From Odontocerum albicorne (Eukaryota; Arthropoda; Insecta; Trichoptera; Odontoceridae), in assembly GCA_949825065.1 (NCBI GenBank), contig OX463848.1:40593380-40657379 (forward strand): 64,000 nt of DNA. Direction: 5' to 3'. The notes beneath the pieces are model-generated. The model saw only the letters and a list, made by a program, of their open reading frames with translations. It made no database searches and was not told the DNA's origin. Shown piece after piece: positions 59,501 to 63,808 of the stretch (position 1 is its first letter; each line of letters opens with the position of its first letter). The translations under genes and the position numbers were made by a program.

Positions 59501-59666
59501 ATAAAAGTATAGTTTCTTACGGTATCAGGCGCAGTCCGCCTTTCCTCATAGTTTGATATGACATCAGATTTGACAGCCTCTAGCCTCGGGAGTTCTTCCA
59601 TGAGCTGGGTGCTGGGAAGTCGGGTGCCATGCCGGTTGAATGACCAAAATTGGATGGGGCGGCAGT
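29340..59666 (-). CDS. MINPP1: MINPP1/Mipp1-like phosphatase gene, eight exons, 5' end missing
   Basis: Histidine (acid) phosphatase family; MINPP1 removes phosphates from inositol polyphosphates such as InsP6 in the secretory pathway or at the cell surface. Exons in coding order: 59666-59521, 47983-47801, 44813-44688, 42539-42441, 40482-40354, 37825-37672, 32626-32431, 29586-29340. Every junction is AG...GT and all phases agree, giving 425 codons plus stop. Order of motifs: CRPIQFW and RHGTRLP (nucleophile His), KRRTKDSYRAFADGL, CRFDKAW...SPWC, YSEDLKYYYESGYG, FSHSV where HAE is expected, DPFASN, KCEEGDAHRVMFFHNEKPV, and a hydrophobic tail. The tail could be a GPI signal or a membrane anchor. 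The signal peptide exon(s) were not found between 59667 and 64000. ATTAAA on - at 29239-29234 is a possible poly(A) signal. The gene converges on POLR3E. Confidence 0.9.
29710..29865. repeat. GACTCC sub-terminal array of the hAT element
   Basis: About a dozen units of the form cgactccacaactc lie just inside the left hAT end. A shorter, purer gactcc array lies inside the right end (30695-30772). Both are in the same relation to the TIR, so they are probably expanded transposase-binding motifs. Confidence 0.85.
29961..30542 (-). pseudogene. hAT transposase C-terminal domain
   Basis: An open frame of 193 codons. The last third has the hAT dimerisation signature LPPTQVSVERLFSTLKILNS, then DLRASTNTDLIEAMLFLRIN, including the conserved ERLFS-type motif and L.A.......FLR. 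Before it lies an acidic, serine-rich linker (SSSSSDTAESEDDFEKYL) usual before this domain. The DNA-binding BED finger and RNase H-like catalytic Asp/Glu regions are missing, so the copy is non-autonomous. The uninterrupted frame suggests a young copy. The ATG is simply the first in the remaining frame. Confidence 0.9.
30793..30910 (-). mobile_element. LINE 3'-end fragment
   Basis: The - strand reads CVEIRKSGVLSSLSTPTEK, the C-terminal tail of the LINE family seen at 59740 and 61540. The hAT element inserted at its edge. Confidence 0.65.
31425..31835. repeat. about 400-bp dispersed repeat, copy 1
   Basis: Shares gactccgatcgtgttcgcga, ggcttaagcagcgctcagaa, cgaccgaccattaataagga and ctttggaattcgctacctca in order with 37125-37530. 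The + frame near 31657 gives STLWNSLPQSSER, like the WNSLP motif near the C-terminus of CR1/Jockey-type LINEs. It may therefore be a LINE 3' end or a SINE built from one. Confidence 0.7.
32040..32330 (-). pseudogene. LINE RT C-terminal fragment
   Basis: The - strand encodes MLYNMIIVSTLMYGSKGWTL, KEKDIRADEMQYK: the ...STL.YG.E.W.L......I...EM..LR signature that follows the RT core in many LINEs. It is interrupted after about 30 residues. Confidence 0.65.
32431..32626 (-). CDS. MINPP1: MINPP1-like exon 7 (HAE region)
   Basis: Acceptor tacttttacag before 32626 and donor gtaagt after 32431. It encodes SAIVYFSHSVMIQTLATAMG, EDSVPLTSDNYH and MWRTSLIDPFASNIAAVLYK. It aligns with vertebrate VILQFGHAETLLPLLSLMG and GLIVPYASNLIFVLYHCE. 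The second catalytic motif, HAE in vertebrates, reads His-Ser-Val here (32591-32583): the His is kept and the Glu proton donor is absent. Confidence 0.92.
33221..35612. repeat. 52-bp satellite array, 46 units
   Basis: The unit agtagtttgtgcttcattta, caatattgacaaaataatca, ttgatataaaaa is repeated 46 times. Unit starts stay on an exact 52-bp grid from 33221 to 35561 without a single indel. Variants are point changes: ttcg, gttgttt, tttaaaat, atatagac, aaaaaaatc. They recur in blocks, giving a higher-order structure. The array lies in intron 6 of the MINPP1-like gene. Confidence 0.97.
35613..36482. other. intron sequence, nothing recognised
   Basis: Non-repetitive part of MINPP1-like intron 6; no gene seen. 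Confidence 0.45.
36490..36606 (+). mobile_element. LINE 3'-end fragment
   Basis: The + frame reads VKIRKSGNLSSLPTPPDKEM, as in the LINE tails elsewhere in the window. Confidence 0.6.
37125..37530. repeat. about 400-bp dispersed repeat, copy 2
   Basis: Same order of segments as 31425-31835, with the protein-like piece STLWNSLPQFSERGAATNAP. Both copies lie in MINPP1-like introns in the same orientation. Confidence 0.7.
37672..37825 (-). CDS. MINPP1: MINPP1-like exon 6
   Basis: Acceptor atttttatag and donor g|gtaagtgag. It encodes AFNKDQLNLLEYSEDLKYYY, ESGYGNPTNKKIGCTPIADF, MAQFKKMIEHP. It matches vertebrate VLEYLNDLKQYWKRGYG and SCTLFQDIFQHLDKAVEQ, including the conserved Cys. A 52-bp tandem array starts 10 bp upstream of its acceptor. 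Confidence 0.92.
37836..38455. repeat. second 52-bp array, about 12 units
   Basis: The unit aattgagacaaatattagat, aatcagagaaggcatatgaa, actgcttgtggt sits on an exact 52-bp grid from 37836 to 38408. Its sequence is unrelated to the 33-35 kb array. It runs to within 10 bp of the exon 6 acceptor and ends in the fold-back mariner at 38452. Confidence 0.95.
38452..39250. mobile_element. fold-back mariner, left arm truncated
   Basis: The right TIR (complement of ggtgttaacataagt) ends near 39250 with the 5' leader and N-terminal codons on -. On + the same transposase reads from FDLKDMER (38470) through NHIIHEHPLQTTVELAEQ and WVPHVLSENNKNQRSTISAG to YRIITGDKKW. It then runs directly into the inverted N-terminal part (- strand MRFKDDNFDLKDMERSG). 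The left TIR and first codons are missing where the 52-bp array begins. Confidence 0.85.
38512..38853 (+). pseudogene. mariner transposase N-terminal half, fused to its own inverted copy
   Basis: 113 codons: HTH part 2 (TVELAEQMNCSHMTVYRHLK), the linker with WVPHVLSE and the start of the catalytic domain with IITGDKKW. The first catalytic Asp sits in GDKKW; GDEKW is expected. The frame then runs through the fold point (FENGDEKCLKGIFMNNMV) into antisense sequence and stops. Not functional. Confidence 0.8.
39735..40370. repeat. about 190-bp array containing an exon end and splice donor
   Basis: Units begin ttattcagcagtcaatttgt; the segment ggaaattactcactgcacac recurs at 39769, 39961, 40151 and 40341 (periods 192, 190, 190). 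In the last copy this segment is the true exon 5 donor on -; the other three are copies downstream in the intron. Units end with gtgtgtagcggagagaataa and gggtatatgacaatgaatta. Confidence 0.92.
40354..40482 (-). CDS. MINPP1: MINPP1-like exon 5
   Basis: 43 codons. Acceptor tttttttttag (after an A-run on +) and donor tgca|gtgagt. It encodes LIMNVSNHLGFRYPIDESLL, KNIYEMCRFDKAWEINKNSP, WCA. It aligns with the vertebrate segment containing TCSFDLAIKGVKSPWCDVF; the pattern C.FD.A....SPWC is diagnostic. Phase 0 on both sides joins exons 4 and 6 exactly. It has no starting ATG and is easily missed. Confidence 0.92.
41014..41067. repeat. 25-bp hairpin with 4-nt loop
   Basis: gaacaaccagtctctcagtc plus aagat, loop ctaa, then the exact complement. 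Lies in intron 4 of the MINPP1-like gene. Confidence 0.93.
41180..41420. repeat. dispersed repeat, pair with 17130-17400
   Basis: Carries aacaacaggtaatttgattt, gatctgggtttgttgccttt and aaactaggcttttgcctgta in the same order as the 17 kb copy. Confidence 0.7.
41730..42190. repeat. dispersed repeat, possible solo LTR, copy 1
   Basis: Shares cgtcgtgatgat, caggaatgcg, aaagtgagagtgaat, ataaataaaaacaa, ggcgcgtg and cggtcattgacc with 50315-50760. The length and the lack of TIRs or coding content would fit solo LTRs, but no clear TG...CA ends or target duplications were defined. Confidence 0.5.
42441..42539 (-). CDS. MINPP1: MINPP1-like exon 4
   Basis: 33 codons. Acceptor attttttttcag and donor tct|gtgagt. 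It encodes PNEFCDEWIRNVKNNPETQE, QNQQFRAKEEFKS. It matches vertebrate FDHCEKFLTEVEKN...VEAFKTG, with the conserved Cys and the charged helix after it. Confidence 0.88.
42918..43900. repeat. composite tandem array (about 118-bp higher-order unit)
   Basis: Subunits of aataataataaagaaaataa, tcataataataaatgtgtgt, atgtgataatgtagtattta alternate with a gtcacataatg version. Early units are paired (about 118 bp); later ones are single, shorter units. It lies in intron 3. Confidence 0.92.
44140..44250 (+). mobile_element. short LINE fragment
   Basis: gtgacagaatatggaataaa and acgcatatgaactaagaatt resemble the 61600-61660 part of the LINE at 61540 (gacagaatacggaatgaatg). Confidence 0.4.
44275..44600. 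repeat. about 33-bp minisatellite
   Basis: Units gtgagtggataatatggtac plus gaaaaaatcttaat, about ten, with small indels and one atcatctt variant. Ends about 90 bp downstream of the exon 3 donor. Confidence 0.93.
44688..44813 (-). CDS. MINPP1: MINPP1-like exon 3
   Basis: 42 codons. Acceptor tcctatttcag and donor cag|gtattt. It encodes FRYTDKRRTKDSYRAFADGL, FGRDAANALRPPQVNPNDTI, LQ. It aligns with vertebrate [21 protein letters not shown]; the K.R..DS..AF..GL pattern is the substrate-pocket region of the family. Confidence 0.92.
45290..45800. mobile_element. PIF/Harbinger-like MITE, copy 2
   Basis: Ends gaccttggccacacaatta and, inverted, accaaagtgcttcgctaggt/ gtgtggctttagcc. Inverse orientation relative to 6226-7179 and without the LINE insertion (about 510 bp), so it gives the undisturbed structure of that family. 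Confidence 0.75.
45801..46554. other. intron sequence, unrecognised
   Basis: A more GC-balanced stretch at 46080-46500 could be a decayed transposase on -, but no motif is firm enough to name it. Confidence 0.35.
46560..47655. repeat. about 32-bp minisatellite, about 34 units
   Basis: Units agagtagaggtatcaaatat plus catctgaccatg with point variants (atgtagagg, aatatagagg, ttactatgaa) that recur in blocks, and two units with a short deletion (agtagttatc). It ends about 145 bp before exon 2's donor side. Confidence 0.95.
47801..47983 (-). CDS. MINPP1: MINPP1-like exon 2
   Basis: 61 codons, phase 0 on both sides. Acceptor ttttattccag and donor tcg|gtaggt. It encodes GRLCDQDLENLKQWGWNRNF, TRNYANDLTYQGYDDIKFLA, KRWQTKFPDLLPSVYSPRKF, S. 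It corresponds to the vertebrate segment [20 protein letters not shown]...FPALFSRENYG (L...G..D...LA.R...FP.L). Confidence 0.9.
48015..48350 (+). pseudogene. hAT-type (ZBED/SCAND3-like) transposase fragment
   Basis: Starts at an hAT-like end (cagcggtcggcaatccgcgg). The frame from 48117 encodes LSSENYKELKRFAQPIITMF, GSTYICEKTFSILNYRKKQT, close to the FGSTY.CE..FS.M...KSK motif of hAT-derived C-terminal domains. The frame becomes unrelated after about 48300, and the right end is lost where LINE sequence begins. Dead. Confidence 0.75.
48470..48630 (-). pseudogene. LINE C-terminal fragment
   Basis: The - strand reads FWRDHVDRMEDIRLARIAKT, then RRLPGRPPKRWKDSW: the W..H..RM...R......GRP..RW.D signature of LINE C-termini. 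Confidence 0.75.
48690..48840 (+). pseudogene. LINE reverse-transcriptase fragment
   Basis: The + frame reads NEVIKYAGEELIMEIRKLFN, KILAHGETLVEWCPSITVPI, FKK. This is the E..K.G...L...L..LFN......P..W....IVPIFKK block at the N-terminal edge of the RT domain in RTE/Jockey-type LINEs. Confidence 0.8.
49388..50836. mobile_element. hAT-like non-autonomous element, invaded
   Basis: Left caagaattcccaaacttttt and right, inverted, gaccactttggaactcttg; tcgacccccaaattttttat lies inside. The flanks atctataa / ctctatga are a possible imperfect 8-bp duplication. A SINE/LINE tail (49485-49530) and the possible LTR at 50315-50760 lie inside. Confidence 0.5.
50315..50760. repeat. dispersed repeat, possible solo LTR, copy 2
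   Basis: Partner of 41730-42190: cgtcgtgatgat, caggaatgcg, aaagtgagagtgaata, gcgcgtgaatgcg, cggtcgttgacc. Confidence 0.5.
51120..51806. mobile_element. MITE-A copy 2
   Basis: Ends ggaaaatgtagtatggttcc and, inverted, ctacaatttcttaagtata. Relative to copy 1 it has an internal duplication of about 100 bp (two aattcctaattatcattata segments). Confidence 0.85.
52410..53852. repeat. 152-bp satellite array
   Basis: Units start gtctgttgcaaccttttgtt at 52559, 52711, 52863 and onwards every 152 bp, about eight units. Diagnostic variants (cggttgcaactttttg; gctatttttgtg) repeat every third unit, so the amplified block is 456 bp. A MITE-B copy (53556-53789) interrupts the last unit, which resumes after it. 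It lies in intron 1 of the visible MINPP1-like gene. Confidence 0.95.
53556..53789. mobile_element. MITE-B copy 4 inside the 152-bp array
   Basis: cagtactcggcggtaagtaa and, inverted, ttaccgccgggtactg with TA on both sides. The array unit reads tagta-caataat across the site, so the insertion is clean and later than the amplification. Confidence 0.93.
53885..53990 (-). mobile_element. SINE-tail fragment
   Basis: Contains gaatcaaacctggggcaccc, acttgtattgtattgtatta and acagtacaacctgaagggtt. On - this is the SINE tail followed by the segment that also follows the SINE at 62843. Confidence 0.55.
54630..55581. mobile_element. fold-back mariner, longest copy
   Basis: Identical TIRs at both ends (tgggtgttaacataagttg... 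and its complement). The + arm holds the 5' leader, a gap in the N-terminal codons, then NHIIHENPIQTT... to YRIITGDEKWFENCDEKCLK. The - arm restarts from the N-terminus (MECQ..., FDLKDMERSGRPVDFDEDRL). The fold point at about 55165-55185 is the same as in the 38.5 kb copy (gggatcttcatgaataatat). Confidence 0.88.
54944..55192 (+). pseudogene. mariner transposase N-terminal half at fold-back
   Basis: 82 codons from MIVYRHLKSMEKVLKFDAWV through SENNKNQRSTISAG to IITGDEKW, then the chimeric tail FENCDEKCLKGIFMNNMV made by reading into the inverted arm. First catalytic Asp present; second and third absent by structure. Confidence 0.8.
56218..56655 (-). CDS. GIY-YIG endonuclease region of Penelope-like element, left arm
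   Basis: 145 codons. The retroelement-encoded GIY-YIG nuclease nicks target DNA during insertion of Penelope-like elements. Visible: YKLLCADCDNFYIGKTGRSF (CADC followed by FYIGKTGR, the YIG half with the catalytic Arg), EKRFREHQSAL, SEMANHCHRENHTFSINDAK (His-rich part), LEALEISKSIYRSEHLLNSY, ending SLPLTPPASNR. The first residues (to about 30) are read from antisense across the palindrome centre and are not part of the family. The reverse transcriptase is missing, so this is a 5'-truncated piece. Confidence 0.85.
   Translation of the reverse strand: MLRQIGVHEISFQKIFLSFLYRNYHSQHIKVYKLLCADCDNFYIGKTGRSFEKRFREHQSALTNPLIYSEMANHCHRENHTFSINDAKFLHISDNGNRLDRLEALEISKSIYRSEHLLNSYFPKISPLLAEIIPSLPLTPPASNR
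56466..56903 (+). CDS. GIY-YIG endonuclease region of Penelope-like element, right arm
   Basis: Mirror copy of the 56218-56655 frame with the same 145 residues. The complete agreement shows the arms have not diverged in coding sequence. The N-terminal residues MLRQIGVHEISFQKIF arise from the antisense arm. No RT domain is present. Confidence 0.85.
   Translation: MLRQIGVHEISFQKIFLSFLYRNYHSQHIKVYKLLCADCDNFYIGKTGRSFEKRFREHQSALTNPLIYSEMANHCHRENHTFSINDAKFLHISDNGNRLDRLEALEISKSIYRSEHLLNSYFPKISPLLAEIIPSLPLTPPASNR
57785..57880 (+). mobile_element. LINE 3'-end fragment
   Basis: gtgtgtcgagataggaaagt, ctggcactctgtcctctctg: the VCVEIGKSGTLSSL-type tail of the LINE at 61540. Confidence 0.65.
57883..58781. 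mobile_element. Tigger-like non-autonomous element
   Basis: Left CAGTAGAGCATCGATTATCC; right, inverted, aaaatcgatgctctactg. Typical Tigger-type ends with TA on the left. It hosts MITE-A copy 4 (58124-58710). No transposase. Confidence 0.82.
58124..58710. mobile_element. MITE-A copy 4 nested in Tigger-like element
   Basis: Ends ctatacttcggaaagtctag and, inverted, cctagattttccgaactatag; the body is as in copy 1. The ends differ from the other copies at the same positions in both TIRs (cggaaagtctagga for gagaaaatgtagca), i.e. a subfamily with matched TIR changes. Confidence 0.85.
58795..59016. mobile_element. MITE with ccccgatacacgtg ends
   Basis: Ends ccccgatacacgtgtttcta and, inverted, agaaacacgtgtagtgggg. 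The inner part is also palindromic (gtcatgttactaccatatgg ... ccatagcaacatgac). About 222 bp, no ORF. Confidence 0.85.
59521..59666 (-). CDS. MINPP1: MINPP1-like exon 1 in window (RHG motif)
   Basis: Acceptor attttgttgcag and donor acc|gtaaga. After two bases of a split codon: CRPIQFWSFNRHGTRLPSTQ, LMEELPRLEAVKSDVISNYE, ERRTAPDT. It matches the vertebrate C.PVQ...IRHGTRYPT; RHGxRxP holds the nucleophilic His and phosphate-binding Arg of histidine phosphatases. It is an internal exon: the split codon requires an upstream exon ending with one base. Confidence 0.93.
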
Positions 59667-59739
59667 CTGCAACAAAATATGCGTTAAAAACAACTTAGAC
59701 CAGGAAGATGGAAGTACAATGAAAACGTATCAACACTTC

Positions 59740-60062
59740 ATAATTTCGATAAGATGAATAATAACACTCTGAGATGGTTTGAGCAAGTGAAACGAATGAA
59801 TAAAGAAAGACTGACAAAACGAATATACAGTGCAAATGTGAGTGAAGGGCGTGGTAGAGGAAGACCAAGGAAGGTATGGTTGGATCAAGGTGTGTAGATA
59901 TTTTTAAAGAAGGAAATGTAAAAACTCAGAGAAATCGTAGAAGTTTAATGAGAAGGTGTATCATATGTGGATATAGGTCTGGAGATAGGATAAGTCTGAC
60001 ACTATGTTTTCTCTGTCTATCCCACTAGGGAGTTGAAGTGATGGGGTGTATGTATCTAATAT
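59740..60062 (+). pseudogene. LINE C-terminal fragment
   Basis: Words NNNTLRWFEQVKRMNKERLT, KRIYSANVSEGRGRGRPRKV, WLDQGV are typical of the LINE tail ..RW..H..RM......GRP...W. It is followed by the GLEIG-V-type 3' end. Interrupted frames. Confidence 0.7.
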
Positions 60063-60101
60063 CAATAAATAAATAAATGGGTTTTGGTTACAGACGATAT
60101 A

Positions 60102-61388
60102 CTAAGTCAAAAAGTTTTGAAAGCGGAAATGAAAATACATTTTTTTTGGAGGGAAATCACTTTTATTGCTCAGTATAGTCTCCCATAAGATCAATACACT
60201 TGGTCCAACGATCTTCCAACTTTGTTGTCTCATCACGGAAGTGACTTTCTGGAAGGCCTGCAAAATACTCCTCTACGACGGCTATAACCTCTTCGTTTGA
60301 TGAAAAATGCTTTCCACGAAGGAATTTTTTGAGGTGTGAGAACAGCCAGAAGTCAGAAGGAGCTAAATCTGGCGAATAGGGTGGATGCCGCAACAATTCG
60401 TACCCCAATTCACTGATTTTCGCGATGGTTTTTTGAGCTGTGTGAGCAGGTGCATTTTCTTGATGAAAAATGATTTTTTTCTTCTGCAAACCGGGTCTTT
60501 TCTCAAAAAAATTTTTATCCAACTGGTCCAAAAGGTCACAATAATAATCAGAGTTGATTGTCTTACCAGTTTGGAGATAATCTATCAATAAAATTCCTTT
60601 TGCATCCCAAAAAACTGACGCTAACACCTTCTTGGCCGATTTCAGGACACGAACTCGCTTCGAAGCCAAAGTGCCTGGTTCACACCACTCCTTAGCCTCA
60701 TGTTTTGATTCAGGATCATGGTGGTAGACCCAAGTCTCATCCATAGTGATGAATTGACGCAGAAAATCCTTTTTATCCTTTCGAAATTGCTCCAAATGTT
60801 GCTCAGAAAGTCGCATTCGAACGTGTTTTTGTTGCATTGTTAGCAAATGCGGCACCCATTGTGCACACAGTTTTTTGAATCCCAAAACTTCAGCCAAAAT
60901 ATTCCATGTTGTTCCATGTGAGATGCCTATGGTGTCAGCTATCACATCCACAGTCGATCGATGAGCTTCCAAAACCATATCCTGTATTTTCGCTATGATT
61001 TCTGGTGTTGATGCACTTTTTGGACGTCCTGAGCGTGGATCGTCTTCAACGCTTGTACGGCCACGCTTAAACTCCAAAACCCATCGGTGAACGGTTGGAA
61101 ATGAAGGAGAAGACTCCTTTAATACTTTCACCATCTTTGCATGGATCTCAGTAGCCGATAAACCTTCCAAAACAAAGAATTTAATCACTGCACGATATTC
61201 GGATTTTTCCATTGTTAAAAAATACACTGACACGTCAACTTCAAATGGCTTGTAAACAAAGAATGAATTGACAGATCGAAATGAAATTTTGAGTACGTTC
61301 TTATGAAAGATGAAATATTAAAATGGCGTAGAAATTTTGGTTTTTCTACTGCTCCATAGATGTCGCTTTCAAAACTTAAGGACTAACC
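60102..61388 (-). mobile_element. full-length mariner
   Basis: Near-complete element of about 1.29 kb. The ends ctaagtcaaaaagttttga and, inverted, tcaaaacttaaggactaa share the mariner pattern (TIRs diverged, TA at the flanks approximate). It contains one uninterrupted transposase frame at 60163-61233. Closest in style to the irritans group. Confidence 0.85.
60163..61233 (-). CDS. mariner transposase, intact frame, second Asp changed to Glu
   Basis: 356 codons, typical mariner length (about 345) with a short N-terminal extension; the second ATG (residue 8, MEKSEYRAVIKF) is the more likely start. HTH 1 at about 15-55, GRPKSAS linker at 69-75, HTH 2 at 95-118, WVPHLLT at 126-132. Catalytic motifs: D165 in ITMDETWVYHHDPES, E259 in IFHQENAPAHTA, D294 in SPDLAPSDFWLF. 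Exactly 34 residues separate 259 and 294, so E259 occupies the second Asp of DD34D. One base (gaa for gac or gat) causes this. The frame is otherwise undamaged. Transposase cuts and inserts at TA in the nucleus; with Glu it is probably weak or inactive. Confidence 0.93.
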   Translation of the reverse strand: MSVYFLTMEKSEYRAVIKFFVLEGLSATEIHAKMVKVLKESSPSFPTVHRWVLEFKRGRTSVEDDPRSGRPKSASTPEIIAKIQDMVLEAHRSTVDVIADTIGISHGTTWNILAEVLGFKKLCAQWVPHLLTMQQKHVRMRLSEQHLEQFRKDKKDFLRQFITMDETWVYHHDPESKHEAKEWCEPGTLASKRVRVLKSAKKVLASVFWDAKGILLIDYLQTGKTINSDYYCDLLDQLDKNFFEKRPGLQKKKIIFHQENAPAHTAQKTIAKISELGYELLRHPPYSPDLAPSDFWLFSHLKKFLRGKHFSSNEEVIAVVEEYFAGLPESHFRDETTKLEDRWTKCIDLMGDYTEQ

Positions 61389-61539
61389 TACTATTAAAAC
61401 AGTCCACAGCAGGGATCTTCAGGCAAATAATAAACCGACATCATGCGATAGGATACAATGACAATGGGACACTAAAACATACCATATATATTCGATGTGG
61501 ACAACAGTATTTTTGTTCCAACTTTGATCTATGGGAGTG

Positions 61540-61975
61540 AAACGTGGACGTAGAAAAACACTAAAATGAGTCGAATAAATGCTGTACAAATGCGTGCACT
61601 GAGAATAATATATGGGATGACAATGTATGACAGAATACGGAATGAATGTGAACTTAAGGTTGATTAAGACGAATAACAGCACTCTGATATGGTTTAAGCA
61701 TGTAGAACGAATGATTGAATAAATACTAACATGACAAATATACAGTGCAAATGTGAGTAGAAGGCGTGACAGAGGAATACCATAGAATGCATGGTTGTAT
61801 CGAGTGAATTATATTTTGAAAGAAGCAAAAGTGTGAAAAATCGTAAAGAGATGTATGAGAATGTGTTTGGGTGTAGAAAAGGCGAAAGATGTGTGTGTCG
61901 AGATAGGAAAATTTGATACTCTGTCGTCTCTGTCGACCCCGACAGGTAAATTGCATTATAAGGGGTCTTTAAAAT
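61540..61975 (+). pseudogene. LINE C-terminus, frame-broken
   Basis: Joined across frame breaks: INAVQMRALRIIYGMTMYDR, IRNECELKVD, ITALIWFKHVERMIE, QIYSANVSRRRDRGIPWNAW and finally CMRMCLGVEKAKDVCVEIGK, FDTLSSLSTPTGK. This is the most complete example of the LINE tail repeated through the window; its 3' end includes the coding tail. Confidence 0.75.
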
Positions 61976-62044
61976 TGAGCTGTTTTTTAAATTCTTGGAT
62001 AATGCACAGATGGCGTCGCGAACTTGCCTGGGTCTTGTGACATT

Positions 62045-62455
62045 TGAGAAGTGTAATGTATGACATTTATAAAAATGGAGTCGTATACAATACAACAACG
62101 CGTTCATATTGTTGAATTATTTTATGTATTGTAATCTCCGGAAACGGTGATGTTAATTGTCCACCAAGATCATGTGATCTGACACCGTTGGACTATTTTC
62201 TCTGGGGTTACGTGAAAAGCCAGGTCTATAAGAATGACCCCCGATCAACTCTTGAGCTGAAGGACGAAATTATTCGCTTTATTGGTGAGTTGGAACCGCA
62301 ATTATGCCAAAATGTCATCGAAAATTTTGACAAAAGAGTGGACATCTGTGGAGCTGCAAAAGGTGGATATTTGACAGATACTGTTTTTTGTGTTTAAATG
62401 TCATATATTATACTTTAACGACCAATAAAAAGTTTTTTGAAACCATAGCAAATTG
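62045..62455 (+). pseudogene. internally deleted Tc1/mariner relative
   Basis: ATG at 62075 opens MESYTIQQRVHIVELFYVL, a transposase N-terminus. A deletion joins it near 62130 to CPPRSCDLTPLDYFLWGYVK, SQVYKNDPRSTLELKDEIIR and VIENFDKRVDICGAAKGG. The PPRS.DLTPLDYFLWG motif contains the last catalytic Asp, in the style of mariner relatives with spacing other than 34. The central catalytic region is lost. Confidence 0.85.
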
Positions 62456-62636
62456 TGTGTTTTATTCAAGAATAAAAAAATAGAATTATAGTAATTAAAA
62501 CACTCAATTTGAAAGACACTTTAGTTAATATGGATAGCACCATAGAGTATAAAACACCGTACAATATAATAGTTTTGAACGGAACAAACTGCTGTTGCAA
62601 AGAGATTCTGGTGTCGCATTTTCACGTGCACACAAC

Positions 62637-62843
62637 CTCCGTGGCCTAGTTGGTAAGACGCCTGTCCCCCAGTCCGGAGGTTGCGGGTTCAAATTCCGCT
62701 GGTACCCAGATTCTTAAAAAGGATACCAGTATGGTTTTTACTTAAGGGCTCTTTAACATATTTCTGGTTGGTGGAAGATATTGTGACATGACGATAAGCC
62801 TCCTAGGTTGTACTGTATACGACAAAAGTGTAATACAATACAA
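62637..62843 (+). mobile_element. tRNA-derived SINE, best copy
   Basis: tRNA-like head: box A-like TGGCCTAGTTGGTAAGACGC at about 62642 and box B GGTTCAAATTCC at about 62687, then ctggtacccag. The unique tail has ggataccagtatggttttta, cttaagggctctttaacata, ggttgtactgtatac and ends gtaatacaatacaa. It is a Pol III-type promoter in a repeat, not a tRNA gene, since the acceptor stem does not close. At least five other decayed copies are in the window. Confidence 0.85.
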
Positions 62844-62980
62844 GCGGGTGCCCCAGATTCGATTCCTGGTTGGTTTTACACTTAGAGCATATTACACTTG
62901 AATTTTTGTTTTCCTGTGACTCATAAGCCACTTATAATAAAATTTTATAGTGCTTTTAAGGTATTGCAAAGTTTATTTAA
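62844..62980. mobile_element. single-copy relative of the 152-bp satellite unit
   Basis: Read on -, it runs tttgcaataccttaaaagca, ttattataagtggcttatga, gtcacaggaaaacaaa, attcaagtgtaatatg, matching the 152-bp unit (tttgtaataccttaatagta, gttatcttatgagctacagg, attcaattgtaatatg). It is therefore a likely dispersed parent of that satellite. Confidence 0.7.
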
Positions 62981-63146
62981 CTTTTTATTTAACTTGGGCA
63001 TGTTTGAGAGGTATTAATTTCACTATATTTGGATATGTATCACTTAATTTTAAACTTTAATTCTTTTACAGGTAAAAATAACGCTTTCCGTGTAATGTAA
63101 CAGTGTTTCACTCTTTCCCATACTGTAATCTACTGTTCTCTTATGC

Positions 63147-63192
63147 ACCAGCGGTGGTAAGCGTACCACCGGTTGAGAATCGCTGTTTTAAT
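63147..63192. mobile_element. hAT terminal fragment
   Basis: ggtggtaagcgtaccaccgg followed by ttgagaatcgctg reads, inverted, as the CAGCGATTCTCAACCGGTGG end of a common hAT family. The other end was not located. Confidence 0.5.
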
Positions 63193-63808
63193 GTACGAGT
63201 ATATCACGCTCGATGGGGACTTATTTCCCTCCTTTAACATGGTGATGGTGGGATAGAACAAACTGTCAAACACCAGTGACAACTTGGTATAAGAACCACT
63301 GATTTACGAAACTTTTCAGAAGATTATTAGTAACCAAATGTGTGCACATTTTTTAACTTTCGAAAATATCAAAATGCATCGCTAATGGCAAAAATGTCGT
63401 TGCACGTTTTATGCCATTAAATAACATTATATATTTTAAAGTCCTCAATTACACAGCATTTTTGTTATGTTGTGCAAATGTACGTTAACCATTTTTTTAA
63501 AGCGATGATATTTTAAATGCTTTTTGTCCGTAATATTTTTTTATCACTAGATTCACGAGTTCGAAAATCCACTTATTTTTTACTAATTAATCCATTTCCA
63601 TTATCTAAATCTGCTATCGAACCCCGCGCTGGGCTACTTTCTTCGAATGACAGACATTTTTTCCGTCTAGTATTTGGGGCTTTAAGGATGTCTATGACTT
63701 CAGCCATATCTATTAATAAAAAAAAAAGGAAAACACATGCCAGTGTCCTTCGATCGCCTCACTTCGGAGCCGTTGCACACCAGCAAACTCACAGGCCACA
63801 CCGCTGTA
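63193..63808. other. no supported feature
   Basis: A 102-codon frame at 63517 has no recognisable domain. Nothing resembling the missing MINPP1 signal-peptide exon was found. Confidence 0.4.

Noticed and set aside
62640..62712. A tRNA gene
   Set aside because: Box A and box B are good, but the acceptor stem does not close, no CCA-type end follows, and decayed copies with the same tail occur elsewhere; it is the head of a SINE.
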